This document shows, piece after piece, positions 49,270 to 59,927 of a stretch of DNA of 64,000 nt. The DNA is from Alisma plantago-aquatica (taxonomy: Eukaryota; Streptophyta; Magnoliopsida; Alismatales; Alismataceae). The position numbers and the translations under genes were made by a program. The notes under the pieces were generated by a model. The model did not search any database and was not told where the DNA came from. It saw nothing but the letters and a program-made list of their open reading frames with translations. The stretch spans positions 520,315,303-520,379,302 of the forward strand of contig OY856409.1 of NCBI GenBank assembly GCA_963693085.1, read 5' to 3'. The stretch's first letter is position 1; each line of letters starts with the position of its first letter.

Positions 49270-52200
49270 ATTCCAACCAACTCGTTCAACATGGGTACAT
49301 TATTATTTTATATGGGGCAAAATGGCAGATAATATTGGATTAGAAATTTATGATGCAATTCTCTGTTTGAAAATGTAATATACTTGATAACCTCTTTTGC
49401 ATGATCACACAAATGTAAAATTAGTTGTGTCATTATACAATTTTGTTAATTTTAAATTTAACTTGATCGATAACGTGCTTGAGTCAAGATAGTTTTCAGG
49501 GTTGTTTTTGTATGTGTATCTAGGTTTAAATTGAAGTGATACATATCAATTGGTTAGGATTTAAGTTTGTTCAAGTTCTTGTATCCTTTTGTGTAAACAT
49601 ATAAAACCATATATGTAAAAACTCGATCTTTTGGACAGTTTTTTTCCAACATGATTTAAATCAAAATAAATATAAAAGAGTCTTGTGTACATTCATGATT
49701 TACATCAATTCAGGAAAGATTATACATTAGGACTATAAAAGAATAACAAAATAGGCATGAGACCTATCTACTCTTCGATGAAGGACTACCCATGCACGTG
49801 TCTTCAAGATCTTCCATCGATCACCTCCATGAGTTTCCAAAGGGAATGAAACCATACATGGACCCTAAGAAGGGAAACATATGTTAGAAAAAATGGTACT
49901 AAATTTAATTATTGAGCTATTAAAAAGTATGTGTAGAATAATTTCAAGTATAAGATAAAATCTAAGGAAGGAACTATTTGGTGAACTTAATTTAGAAAAA
50001 TAAGGATAGCAAATATCAATGTTTCGATGATAATAACCCAAGATGAAAATCCCACCAGGACAACAATTATGCAAAATTATTCACATTCAAGATATTAAAA
50101 TATAAAAAAAATTCAATGTTCAAATCTTAATATTAGGATTGAGCATTGTCTTGTCATTTCTTTATCAATGTCATGTGTTCAATCATCTATACGAGAATGA
50201 CATGGTAGCCTACCATTTCAACAAGTATATTGGGGGACCAGTAATTCACTACAACCTATGCATAGTTTGGCAGAATGTATCCAACCTCTAGGAGCCAAAG
50301 TTCTAAAGGGGGCAAATCCCAAAGGGACCAAAGTCTAGAGACTCAAAACTCGAATATAATTCTAGTGCTATCTTAATATTCAACAAAATCCAACAATAAT
50401 GAGTTAGTGGTTGTGAACTTTGAAAAGACAAGAATGGCTTATAAAATGTTTAGGGTTTACCACTAAATAATATGCATGGAATTCAATAGGGAAAAAATAA
50501 CTCAATAAGTAAATCAAGAATCTAGTACCTTGCATATCCAAGACACCAAAGATAGTATAATCACAAAGTGGCTCCAAGGAGAGGTAACTAGATATTAGAT
50601 GCATCTTGTTGCTAATCGTTTTGGAACCAATATCATTTTATTTAGAGGTATGTTTACCATGTAGTTTTATTATTACATATTACTAGAATATTGCCTCCCA
50701 TTTATATTTTTAGATCCCTTTTATTTATATGATCCAACATTAGCCACATAGGTCTAAATATGTCCTAGTTGCATATATGTGTATGAATTAATATGTTATC
50801 TATAAGTTAGGTCTTCTGATGTATGTCTATAACATCGTATAACTCAATCAATAAATATGTCAAAGATTAAATAAAGTACTATTTATAGAATTACCCTTAA
50901 TGAAGGAATCTAGAGTGAAATATTCTTCACATACAATTCATTTCTCAGTTTTCATTTTATTTGAGAAAGATCAATTATGGTATATATATACTCCCAAGAT
51001 GCATTGTATTTGTTAACATATAAATATATCTACAGTTCAAATTCACAATAAGGATAAAATAGTGCTAATAATATAGTTCCTCATGATCATTGGGATTGTA
51101 TATTTTGTTTTACTAATCAGAACATACAAATATGCTTAGATATCCATGTTGCGTATCCACATCATTATACTAATCTAATTAGTTTTATGGGTTCATGTTT
51201 CAAGAGTATTATCAAATTTTTTTTTTGAGAGTATTATCAAATTAGTTGTTAATGATACATATTGTTATTAGTTTTCTAAGGTGTGAAATAATACAAGTAT
51301 GTATTTTTAGAGCTTTCTCCTCTTACTAGTATACCACTGTACACATAAAAAAATGGATACACTTAGTTATAATAAATTGAATTACTTTATATGTCAATAT
51401 GGATATGTTTTATGTCATAAACAGTCATTTCGTCATTTAATACATTACCAAACATATTATCTCTTGCTAATTTCTTAAGTTCATAATATACACGAAATGA
51501 TGAAGATACTAACTTGTTGTCCATGCATGTTGATTATCTCTTAGCTTGAGATCTAAGAAGATTGATCAGAACTTGAATTATGATCTTCAGAATCTTTCTA
51601 GATATGTGGTGAGTTTGTCCTCTTTGGGGAGTTTGTTGTAGGTCACATGACCTCTCTGCTTTCATTGTTGATACTCAACAGTACTCATCCAGCTTATGTG
51701 GGATCAACATGGAAAAGAGTGAGGGAGCTTCATGAGTGTAGTGCACCTCAGTGACTCCTTGACATCATCCTTCTTATTAGTCCCCCTCCAGAGATCATGT
51801 CATAGATCCCATGCCTTGAGGAGGTTTGTTACTCACAATTGGGGTATAATAAACCAACATCGGATTGAAGTTAGGTACAAATGGGCTTGATGATGATGTG
51901 GATGGTGGCATTGGTGAATTTCAGTAAAATTAGAAACTATCTTCAGATCTGTATACGAATGGAAGTACTACCATTGTTACTGGGGTTCCTAGAAGTAGAG
52001 GGAACTCCCTTGAACTGATGAGGCTGGGATGGCAGTGTGGATGTGTCTCTGAAGTTGGGATGTTTTAGTAATGTCCGAAGATGTTGTTGTGTTTATGTCT
52101 CTAGTTGAGATGTAGGAAGACAATAGTTGATTTTTAGATCTCCAAAATTCAATCATGGAAAAGGGTAGAACATGGTGTTAGAGATCTCTTGCAGAGGAGA

Positions 52201-52559
52201 GAGACTGGAGAGGCCATTCAGTCTGAAAACATTGACATAAAAGATCCCTACTGCTACCATGGTTGGGCGCAATCACTAGTAACAATTTGCCCATTATTGA
52301 AGAATATTTATGAGGAACCAAAAATCGTTAATAATGATATCTATTTTTGAGGACTCACCCTTCAAATTTGGGACCAAATCCCTCAACCATGTTATTAACA
52401 CCATTAGGCATTTTATATGGACACTAATCCCTCACAAATACATTATTCACTAATCACCCCCTCAAAAACTCCATGCCAAATGTTTCCCTCCATCTCATAA
52501 TCCTTCCCTCCATTCTAAAACACATGATTCGTCAATCAAAATTAAAGATAAAAATCACC
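49270..52559. other. Unassigned AT-rich sequence
   Basis: No open frame with a recognisable domain and no LTR pair could be defined. The phrase TGGCTCCAAGGAGAGGTAAC near 50571 resembles TGGCTCCAAAGGAGGTAAC near 27044 inside the solo LTR, so a fragment of that LTR family may be present. A small direct repeat around a T-run occurs at 51203-51243. Confidence 0.4.
51203..51243 (-). repeat. 16-bp direct repeat flanking a short poly(T)
   Basis: AGAGTATTATCAAATT occurs at 51203-51218 and exactly again at 51228-51243, separated only by TTTTTTTTG. On the minus strand this is a poly(A) run between perfect target duplications. Confidence 0.8.
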
Positions 52560-52910
52560 CAGTCCTGGATATGGGCGCCCTATTTGCGGCGAAGTCCACC
52601 TCCTTTCCCCCTCAATTCTGTCGCAACTACCCACTGAACCCTCCCCCTCCTGATTCTCTCATCCGTTCCTCCACACTCCTCCACCTTCAGAAAATGCCTC
52701 GACATTAAGGTTCTTCTCTCCTTGTCGCCATTGACGGTTGCTGCCCTCCGCATTGGGTCATCCTTGCCGCCAATTTCCCTGCTTGGCCATTGGTCATTGC
52801 TGCTATGCAGTCACCCTGTTGGATTGCTTCTTCGGCCATTGCTAGCTCATTGCTGCTACCGCAGACCTGCTTGGATAACTGGAATCCTCTCTAGGTTCGT
52901 ATCTTTATCT
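52560..52910 (+). promoter_or_regulatory. GC-rich leader-like block with splice donor
   Basis: A pyrimidine-rich, GC-rich stretch (CTCCTTTCCCCCTC, CCTCCCCCTCCTGATTCTCTC) runs from a low-GC flank to a donor-like CTCTCTAG|GTTCGT at about 52893. A 77-codon frame from 52722 crosses the donor and has no domain. It resembles the 5' leader of a plant gene or of one of the LTR promoters in this window. No downstream coding exon is recognised, so it is probably part of another LTR or a gene fragment. Confidence 0.35.
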
Positions 52911-52959
52911 CTTTTTCTCATTTGGGAGAGCACTAGCCCCCACTTCGACCTCTGATAGG

Positions 52960-53477
52960 TCATGAGATCCTAAGATTGGTTCTTCCTCCAATGGGCTTCC
53001 ATTTCATACCTCATGTGTCCGCCTCATCTCCCCCCAATGTGATCTGCATAGGATTAGTTGGGTTTACTTAGTAAAAATACTAACCATCTAGTATTCATAT
53101 GAGTTGTCTCCCCCTCCCCTAAGGGTTAACGTTCACACGTATAAGAAACATATCACAATGTTGAAAAACTTTGACTATCCTCAGTTGCATGGAGATGGTC
53201 ACACAACAGTAATAGAGAGTAGTCAGGGGCATGTTAAATATTTGGAAGTGAGGAAATAGCTCCTTGGGAGTAGCTACCATAACTAAATGGAAGGGAATCA
53301 AAGTTGTGATGTACATAAATTCCTAGGCTATGCATCTATAGTATAGCATCCTCATAATGATTTTCTATCATACAACTTTGTGTTTTGTCAATAAGGAAAG
53401 AATAATTTACTGATGTGATTGAGTAGATATAGTATTTGATTGAATATTGTCTTTCTCAAATATGTACAATATCTATT
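52960..53477. other. Unassigned sequence
   Basis: AT-rich intergenic sequence with no frame or repeat I can assign. Confidence 0.5.
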
Positions 53478-53681
53478 AATTGTACAAACTCGAATTTATG
53501 TATAATACCTACCATGTAATCCAAGTCATACTTGATCAAATATTACTCATATATAATTGTTGAGGCTCAAGCTTGGTTCAAAGCAATACATATGTGTGCA
53601 TGTATGTTTAATTTTGCTACTCTGTTCTAGTCTATATGAACAAGTGTTCTCATGACACCCATATATATGGGTCGGAGCCAA
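53478..53681. repeat. Local duplication, copy 1
   Basis: Shares AATTGTACAAACTC, then TTGAGGCTCAAGCTTGG, then GTGTTCTCATGACACCCATA with 54430-54666, in the same orientation and order. Copy 2 carries about 30 additional bases in the middle (around 54508-54540). Confidence 0.85.
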
Positions 53682-53769
53682 AGTAGTTGATAATGAATGT
53701 ATTAATAGTATTCCTAGTTTCTTTGAAGACAGTATGAAGGAAATAAGCAATACCTCCTATAAATCTATT

Positions 53770-53890
53770 ATATGTATCCTTTACTATATCTGGTGGTATA
53801 GAAATAAGGTGATTTTTGAGGAATGGTTAGTCAATGTGAGTGTGCTATAGTCTATTATCCATAATGAGATAAAAGTGCTTCTTTACTAAA
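53770..53890 (+). pseudogene. Possible LINE reverse transcriptase C-terminal fragment
   Basis: One frame reads YIWWYRNKVIFEEWLVNVSV, a stop, then SIIHNEIKVLL. The W-x-W-x-x-RN-x-x-x-F pattern followed by a short helix resembles the segment just before the RNase H domain of plant L1-like elements. The match is short, and no RT core is visible upstream. Confidence 0.3.
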
Positions 53891-54178
53891 CGAGCCCTGT
53901 GTTCTTTTTTCTGGAATTGCTATGCTTGTGCTTATTTTCTAAAGATGAAGAAGGGTTCCATCTGATGTTACTGGTTTATTGATGTAGTGGTGATCAAGAT
54001 GGTTGTATGTGTTCTACAATGTTGGAGTTTCCATACTAAGTTAAAAGTGCTTCTTTTCTAAGGGGGTTTTGTCTCCCTTTTTTGGAGTTTCCTACTTGTC
54101 CTTATGTTCATAAGATGAAGTAGAGCTTCTATCTGGTGTTTTTTAGTCTATTAATCCAGTGATGATCAAGATGGTTGC
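53871..54178. repeat. Tandem duplication, period 172 bp
   Basis: AAAAGTGCTTCTTT begins at 53871 and 54043, and TGATCAAGATGGTTG is at 53991 and 54163. Both pairs are offset by exactly 172, with moderate divergence between. Confidence 0.8.
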
Positions 54179-54429
54179 TTGTAAACTGTTGTGCTGAAAT
54201 GAACTTTCTTTTGAAGAGCAGTTCTAGAGGTGACATAGGATGTTTGTTTGTATATTCTTTTGTTGTTTCTTCTATATGATGGAATTTGTCTATTGATTTT
54301 TTCCCTTCTTTTCTTCTTCTCTTTTCCCTCTGTGTAGTCTCCCCTCCTTCCCTTCTCTTCCTTGTAATTTTGAACTTTCTGTTCCTTTGCTTGGGTGTGG
54401 TATTGGACCCTCCCATATTATATCTAAAT

Positions 54430-54666
54430 AATTGTACAAACTCAAATTTATGTATAATGTCCTACCATGTAATCGAAGACATACTTGATCAAATATTAGT
54501 CATACTAAATTGGATATTCCATTTAAGACCAGATACACATATAATTGTTGAGGCTCAAGCTTGGTTCAAAGCAATACACATGTGTGCATGTATGTTTAAT
54601 TTTGCTACTCTACTCTAGTCTATATGAACAAGTGTTCTCATGACACCCATATATTGGTCAGAGCCA
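54430..54666. repeat. Local duplication, copy 2
   Basis: Counterpart of 53478-53681. The extra 30 bases in this copy suggest that copy 1 suffered a deletion, or this one an insertion. Confidence 0.85.
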
Positions 54667-54707
54667 ACTTGTAGGTAGATCATATAAACTAAAAGACCCC
54701 CTTTTTT

Positions 54708-54981
54708 AAGAGTATAGAGTTAGTCAACTAAGCTCTAATTATATTAGATTTCTTCTTGTGATAGGTGGATAGCAAGAAAGTTGGGCAATTGGTCCAAGGT
54801 CCTCGATAATCCACTTTCTTTAGGAAGTACTTAGCTAAAAGACTATTGAGATTGTTTTGAGATCTATTTTGGTGTATTATCTTTTGAATATTACATCTTT
54901 CTCTGACATAGTGATGTCATCAACCAGCAACTTGTATTTAGAGGCACATACTTGAGGGTTTAAGATGAAGTTGACTGCATT
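54708..54981. repeat. Tandem duplication, period 383 bp, copy 1
   Basis: From AAGAGTATAGAGTTAGTC to GAAGTTGACTGCATT it matches 55091-55364 with only scattered changes. It carries the C-terminal half of the RNase H remnant read on the minus strand. Confidence 0.92.
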
Positions 54982-55110
54982 ACTTGAATCGAATATAAGG
55001 ACTTCTTGTGTGGTAGGACAAATGTTTATAGATTGTGTGATACCATTTAGTATGGCATTAGATTCTCCCCTCAAAGTATCTAAACCATTTAAGAGTATAG
55101 AGTTAGTCAG
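54877..55110 (-). pseudogene. LINE-type RNase H domain remnant
   Basis: The minus strand reads ESNAILNGITQSINICPTTQ then EVLIFDSSNAVNFILNPQ. This fits the plant non-LTR RNase H (RVT_3) pattern, in which an AE..AI..G helix is followed by a strand ending in a catalytic (E/F)-D-S segment and NAV..I. The first Asp-containing strand is missing and the end is broken by stops (about 54876). It is a fragment of an L1-like retrotransposon on the minus strand. Its C-terminal part is duplicated at 55091-55364. Confidence 0.45.
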
Positions 55111-55364
55111 CTAAGCTCTAGTTATATTAGATTTCTTCTTGTGATAGGTGGATAGCAAGAAAGTTGGGCGACTGGTCCAAGGTCCTCAATAATCCACTTT
55201 CTTTAGGAAGTACTTAGCTAGAAGACTATTGAGATTGTTTCGAGATCTGTTTTGGTGTATTATCTTTTGAATGTTACATCTTTCTCTGACATAGTGATGT
55301 CATCAACCATCAGCTTGTATTTAGAGGCACATAATTGAGGGTTTAAGATGAAGTTGACTGCATT
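55091..55364. repeat. Tandem duplication, period 383 bp, copy 2
   Basis: Exact offset of 383 from copy 1 at both ends. The unique spacer between the copies (54982-55090) holds the N-terminal part of the RNase H remnant. Confidence 0.92.
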
Positions 55365-55531
55365 GAGGACATACCAATTTGGCCCAAATCAATCCTCATT
55401 TCCCCAAATCAGACCTGATTTTCCTCAGACCAATTGGCAGTAGATGACTTATGCACAATAGTAAAATGGTTTTATTTTGCACTTTTTGTATTATTGAAAA
55501 TCAACAGCTCTTGCACCCACAGTGAGACAAC

Positions 55532-55545
55532 CACTATACCAAAAG
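55532..55545 (+). repeat. Candidate left terminal inverted repeat of the CACTA element
   Basis: CACTATACCAAAAG has the five-base CACTA start and A-rich continuation seen at ends of this superfamily. The partner has not been found within the window. Confidence 0.45.
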
Positions 55546-57065
55546 CCTTGTTGCATGCATTCCTATTTTATTACAGAGCCTAATATGATGCCCGATCATT
55601 CTTTATTGAACAACTTTATTAGAGTAGATCACGATTATCAAAGTGTTTCTATTGACCCTAAATGATTAACAAAGCTACAGTACAGTTCAAACCTTCTAGC
55701 AGTGTAACACTCCTTCCACTTGGACCACACAAAGCATCTTGCATAGATTTGGCAACCATGAATCCAACTCTTATATTTAATTCAACACCAAATCCCATAA
55801 TAAATTGAAACCATGCAACAATAGTTTTATAAGTCCTAGCATTTGACATACTAACATGATTGATTATCATGTGGATTCATATACTAAACGGGCGAAAGAA
55901 AATAGGGAGGTGTATCTCTCATGTAACCATTTGAATCACAAGGAATATTTTATCTCCTACTGAACTCTAGTTTCTTTTTTCCAACATATATCTTTTTCTT
56001 GATTTTATTACTTTTTATACCTCCTTTGTCTAAAGGTTTGACAAATAGCTTAGAACATGAAACTCCTATTTGGCATCAGTCATGGAATTCCATAACAAAA
56101 GCTATGAAGATATAGTAGAAATAACAGTTTTGTTCAACCAAGAAAGAAACATTAGCTTCCAAGAGATTTGCTTGGCCTTCAACTTATTAATTAAAGGTGT
56201 GGACATAGCTTTCATCAAACTACAAATGAATAAGTGCAGGCCAAGATAGTCAATTGGTTGTTTAATAAAAACTACTTACTGGACAACATAGATTTCCTAC
56301 AGATTAGCAAAGTACCTAAGAAAACTCTGCCTTTTTTTATGAATCAGTTAGAGGCCCAACAACTCACTTAAAAATGGGTTAGGAATGATAAATTCCTTAA
56401 CAAAAACTAAATGCAAAACTCCTAGTTAAAAGGATTCTGTAATAGATTACAATTCACATTTGAGCTATGTTGTTTTAATCATTGTAGTACCTAGAATCCC
56501 ATCAGAAACATATATCAAGCTTACGTATACCCCCCACTCTATAAATTCTATTACTGGAAAAGAAGGAACAAGTAGGTTGGCGATTCATCGAAACATGAAA
56601 ATAGGTAAAGACTACAGATTCATGTATTTGATAAGTCCAGCAAATAGTATATGGGATAGATATAAATATGAAGAACAAATTTACTCTAAATTAGACCTAT
56701 ATCAACCATGCAATGACTGAAGGTGGTCTAATTTGACCAAATCTAGACTCGATTCATTCTAGTTTAGCCTTTAAATTGCATAATTTGGGCCTAAAAGGCC
56801 TTAGAGGCCCACTTAATGCATTTAATAGGTTGGGCGCCTAGTTTGAGGCACCTGGCCTAACTCCTAGGGTGCCTAGGCACGCCTAGGCTAACTAAGGGTG
56901 GTGTCTAGGTAGCACGACCGTGGTGGAGGAGAACGGCCATTCAGGTGAAGTATAAAATCATAGGTTGGATGGGTGAAAATGAAGGTTGCTAGCACAATCG
57001 TGCTGATCAAGGAATATAAATACCTAGATAGATTGAAAGGAATATAATCAATATACTATTTGAAT

Positions 57066-57096
<31 letters not shown>

Positions 57097-57142
57097 TTCT
57101 TGTAATTTGTGCTTAACTTATTATATATTTTCCTTCATGTAG
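55546..57142 (+). other. Subterminal and 5' region of the CACTA element
   Basis: No coding content is recognised; frames at 55658-55870 and 56460-56720 have no domains. A CCTAGG-rich stretch occurs at about 56820-56920 and an (AT)n run at 57068-57096. The sequence TTCCTTCATGTAG directly before the ATG at 57143 looks like a splice acceptor, so a 5' untranslated intron is likely. Confidence 0.5.
57068..57096. repeat. (AT)n microsatellite
   Basis: An uninterrupted AT dinucleotide run of about 29 bases, lying in the presumed leader intron of the transposase gene. Confidence 0.95.
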
Positions 57143-58402
57143 ATGGATTGTCTAATAGATCAGAGTTGGATGTATATTGGGAACAGAGTGCGAAGTGATG
57201 TATTCAAGGTAGGGTTACGAAAGTTCATTGAGTTTGCTCTTATCCATCAGAGACCAAATAGACAAGGGAAATTAATATGTCCTTGCAAGGTATGTTTGAA
57301 CAGATACCTTAAAATAGTGGAGGAGGTATTCTCACACGTATTACAAAAAGTATTTTTGCATAGCTATGATGTTTGGACGTTTCATGCGGAGGTGATTGGT
57401 AGGAGCAATCATGTTGTGGAACCAAACATGTCTAGCACCGACAATATGCATCAGATGCTGGGGGATTTGTTTGGTATGGGTGACACAACAAATGACCACT
57501 CTACTGAAGCTACAGAGGAACCTGCAAATGTAGATGCACAAAGATTTTACAAGCTACTAAAAGAGGCGGATCAACCACTCTATAGAGGTTGCACAAGTCA
57601 TTCTAAGCTATCGTATTTGGTTGCCTTGCTATTTCTGAAGGAGGAATCAGGATGGTCCAACGATTCTTTCACAAAGTTGTTACAGTTGATTATTTCAGGA
57701 TTTCTAGAAGAAAATTGTCTATTCCCAGAGACGTACTATGAAGCAAATGTGATCGTGAAGGATTTACGACTTGATCATTCTACTATAGATGTATGTACAA
57801 ATAATTGCATGTTTTTTCGCAAAGATGCAGCTTCAAAAGAAAATCGTGATACTTGTGGTGCTTTAAGATGGTATGAAAAGCAATACAAAACAAAGGGAAA
57901 GAAGGTAGTTGCTAAGTTCATGTATCACTTCCCTTTGATACCTCGGTTAGAGAGGCTCTATATGTCTTCATCTATTGCTAAAGATATGATATGGCCATCT
58001 GAAGGAAAAGGCAAGGATGGTCGTATTCATCATCCTTCAGACACATCAAAATGGTTGTCTATTGATGACAGGTATCCAGACTTTGCTGTTGAACCACACA
58101 ATATTAGATTGGCATTAGCAACAGATGGATTTAATGCATTTGGAAATATGAGTGCATTACATGGCATCTGGCATGTGTTGGTGACACCTCTCAATCTTCC
58201 GCCTTGGCTTCTTATGAAAGAACAATTTATTATGATGTCCCTATTAATCCCAGGTCCACATATGGTTGGCAATGACCTTGATGTATACTTGGAGCCATTA
58301 ATTGAGGAGCTGCAACTACTTTGGGAGCTTGGAGTCAAAGTTTATGATGCATATAGAAAAAGGAATTTCACTATGAGGGCAATAAATTTTTTGGACCATT
58401 AA
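57143..58402 (+). CDS. tnp2: Tnp2 N-terminal open segment (Transpos_assoc and first half of Transposase_21)
   Basis: 419 codons. Residues about 7-85 form the Transpos_assoc domain (SWMYIGNRV, KFIEFAL, CPCKVCLNR, VWTFHAE). From about 145 the Tnp2 core begins with LYRGCTSHSKLS, then NDSFTKLLQL, ETYYEA, FPLIPRLERLYMSS, LALATDGFNAFGNMS (about 323-337, holding a probable catalytic Asp), NLPPWLLMKEQF and LLIPGPHMVGNDLDVYLEPL. The usual CPVCG segment is shortened to DTCGALRW at about 237-244. The correct frame leaves this one at 58387-58392, giving FWTINDFPAYGDLSGWSTKG downstream, so the last five or six residues listed by the open frame are not native. The start follows an acceptor-like TAG directly and matches the family's start before SWMY. 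Confidence 0.85.
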   Translation: MDCLIDQSWMYIGNRVRSDVFKVGLRKFIEFALIHQRPNRQGKLICPCKVCLNRYLKIVEEVFSHVLQKVFLHSYDVWTFHAEVIGRSNHVVEPNMSSTDNMHQMLGDLFGMGDTTNDHSTEATEEPANVDAQRFYKLLKEADQPLYRGCTSHSKLSYLVALLFLKEESGWSNDSFTKLLQLIISGFLEENCLFPETYYEANVIVKDLRLDHSTIDVCTNNCMFFRKDAASKENRDTCGALRWYEKQYKTKGKKVVAKFMYHFPLIPRLERLYMSSSIAKDMIWPSEGKGKDGRIHHPSDTSKWLSIDDRYPDFAVEPHNIRLALATDGFNAFGNMSALHGIWHVLVTPLNLPPWLLMKEQFIMMSLLIPGPHMVGNDLDVYLEPLIEELQLLWELGVKVYDAYRKRNFTMRAINFLDH

Positions 58403-58569
58403 CGATTTTCCAGCATATGGTGACTTATCTGGTTGGAGCACTAAAGGTAAGAAAGATTTGGGATGTCCTTGTTGTAATGTGTAGACTGTATCAAAATGGT
58501 TAAAGTTTGGGAAAAAGCAATGCTATGGTTTCCATCGACGTTTTCTTCCAATGAATCATCCATATAGAC

Positions 58570-59676
58570 GTGATAGGAAAATTTTTTGATGGTGAAAAAG
58601 ATTTTCGACTTCCATCTAAGCCACTATCTGGAGAAGATATACTGAGGCAATTTGATGGATATGAAAATATCACATTTCAAAAAATGAATAAGCGCAAGAG
58701 GCATGGAGATCAAATTCAACCATTACCTCCTGGTTGGAATAAGATAAGCATCTTTTTTCAGATACCTTATTGGAAATATTTATCTGTTAGACACAATTTG
58801 GATGTGATGCACATAGAAAAGAATGTGTGCGAGAATATTTTAAACACATTATTGGGTGATTCTAAGAAAAGTAAAGATAACTTACAAGCTCGTCAAGATA
58901 TGAAGAAAATGTGCATTCGAAGAGATTTATGGCCAGTAGATGCAGGTGACCGCTATTACTTGCCTCCAGCATCTTACACCATGACTAATGTGCAGAAAGA
59001 TAAGTTTCTATCTGTGTCAGAAAAGTTGAAAGTTCCTGATGGCTATTCTTCTAACATATCTAGGTGTGTTAGCAAATCTGATAGAAAACTTGTTGGGCTG
59101 AAAAGTCATGATTGCCATGTTCTTATGCATCAACTTCTACATGTTGCCTTGAGACATTGTATAAGCTTAGATGTGTACAAGCCTATTGCTAATTTGTGCT
59201 CATTTTTCAACAAGCTTTGCTCTAACATTATTGATGTGGAGAAATTCAAAGAATTGGAACAAGAAATTGTTGTCACTCTTTTCCAGTTGGAGAGAATCTT
59301 CCCTCCTTCTTTCTTCACCATCATGATGAATTTGCCCATTCATTTAGCTTATGAAGCCAGGCAAGCTAGATCTGTCCGAACTAGGTGGATGTACCCAATA
59401 GAGAGATACTTGAAGAAATTGAAGAAGTATGTAAGAAACAAAGCTAAACCGGCTGGTTGTATTGCTAGTGGCTATTTAGCTAAAGAAAGTTTGACATTTT
59501 GTGTTAGGTACTTGCATAATTTTGAGACAAAACTCAACCACACTCCTCATAATGTTGATGGATCTCCAATTAGAGTTGGAGTGTCAAGAAATTTTGACAT
59601 CCACACTTTGGAACAACCCATCGTTATGTCCTTTTCAATAAAGAGGAATTGGATGTTTACAGAAGGTAAGATTTAA
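58570..59676 (+). CDS. tnp2: Tnp2 central open segment (rest of Transposase_21 and DUF4218)
   Basis: The native frame enters at about 58582-58587 (FDGEKDFRLPSKPLSGEDIL) and runs to the donor at 59666. Recognisable motifs are WNKISIFFQIPYW, HNLDVMHIEKNVCENILNTL (with a second candidate catalytic Asp), RRDLWP, YTMTNVQKDKF, GLKSHDCHVLMHQLLHVALR, FFNKLCSNIID, LERIFPPSFFTIMMNLPIHL, RTRWMYPIERYLKKLKKYVRNKAKP, GCIASGYLAKESLTFCVRYL. The GLKSHDCH...MYP(I/M)ER block marks DUF4218. The ATG at 58570 is not the true start, and the final KI codons read into the intron. Confidence 0.85.
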   Translation: MIGKFFDGEKDFRLPSKPLSGEDILRQFDGYENITFQKMNKRKRHGDQIQPLPPGWNKISIFFQIPYWKYLSVRHNLDVMHIEKNVCENILNTLLGDSKKSKDNLQARQDMKKMCIRRDLWPVDAGDRYYLPPASYTMTNVQKDKFLSVSEKLKVPDGYSSNISRCVSKSDRKLVGLKSHDCHVLMHQLLHVALRHCISLDVYKPIANLCSFFNKLCSNIIDVEKFKELEQEIVVTLFQLERIFPPSFFTIMMNLPIHLAYEARQARSVRTRWMYPIERYLKKLKKYVRNKAKPAGCIASGYLAKESLTFCVRYLHNFETKLNHTPHNVDGSPIRVGVSRNFDIHTLEQPIVMSFSIKRNWMFTEGKI

Positions 59677-59927
59677 TTATGTCCTAAAATTCTTTTTGAT
59701 ATTTGTATATTTTTTGTACATCAATTTAGACACTTCTTATAAAGCAGTGAACACGTGTATTCTTCAAGATATGGAACCCAACATTGCCCCACAGACCCTA
59801 GAAACAAAGATGCAAAGGTGTTTTCTAAGTGGTTGAAAGAGCATGTAAGTCTCAAACATAAATATTGTTATCACTCTTAATGTTTAAGTTAGTGTAGATT
59901 ACATTAATTTTTTACTTTTTTATGAAG

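Noticed and set aside
55658..56720. Frames upstream of the transposase as an extra CACTA gene
   Set aside because: No domain and no conservation cue. The usual CACTA layout here is a non-coding subterminal region.
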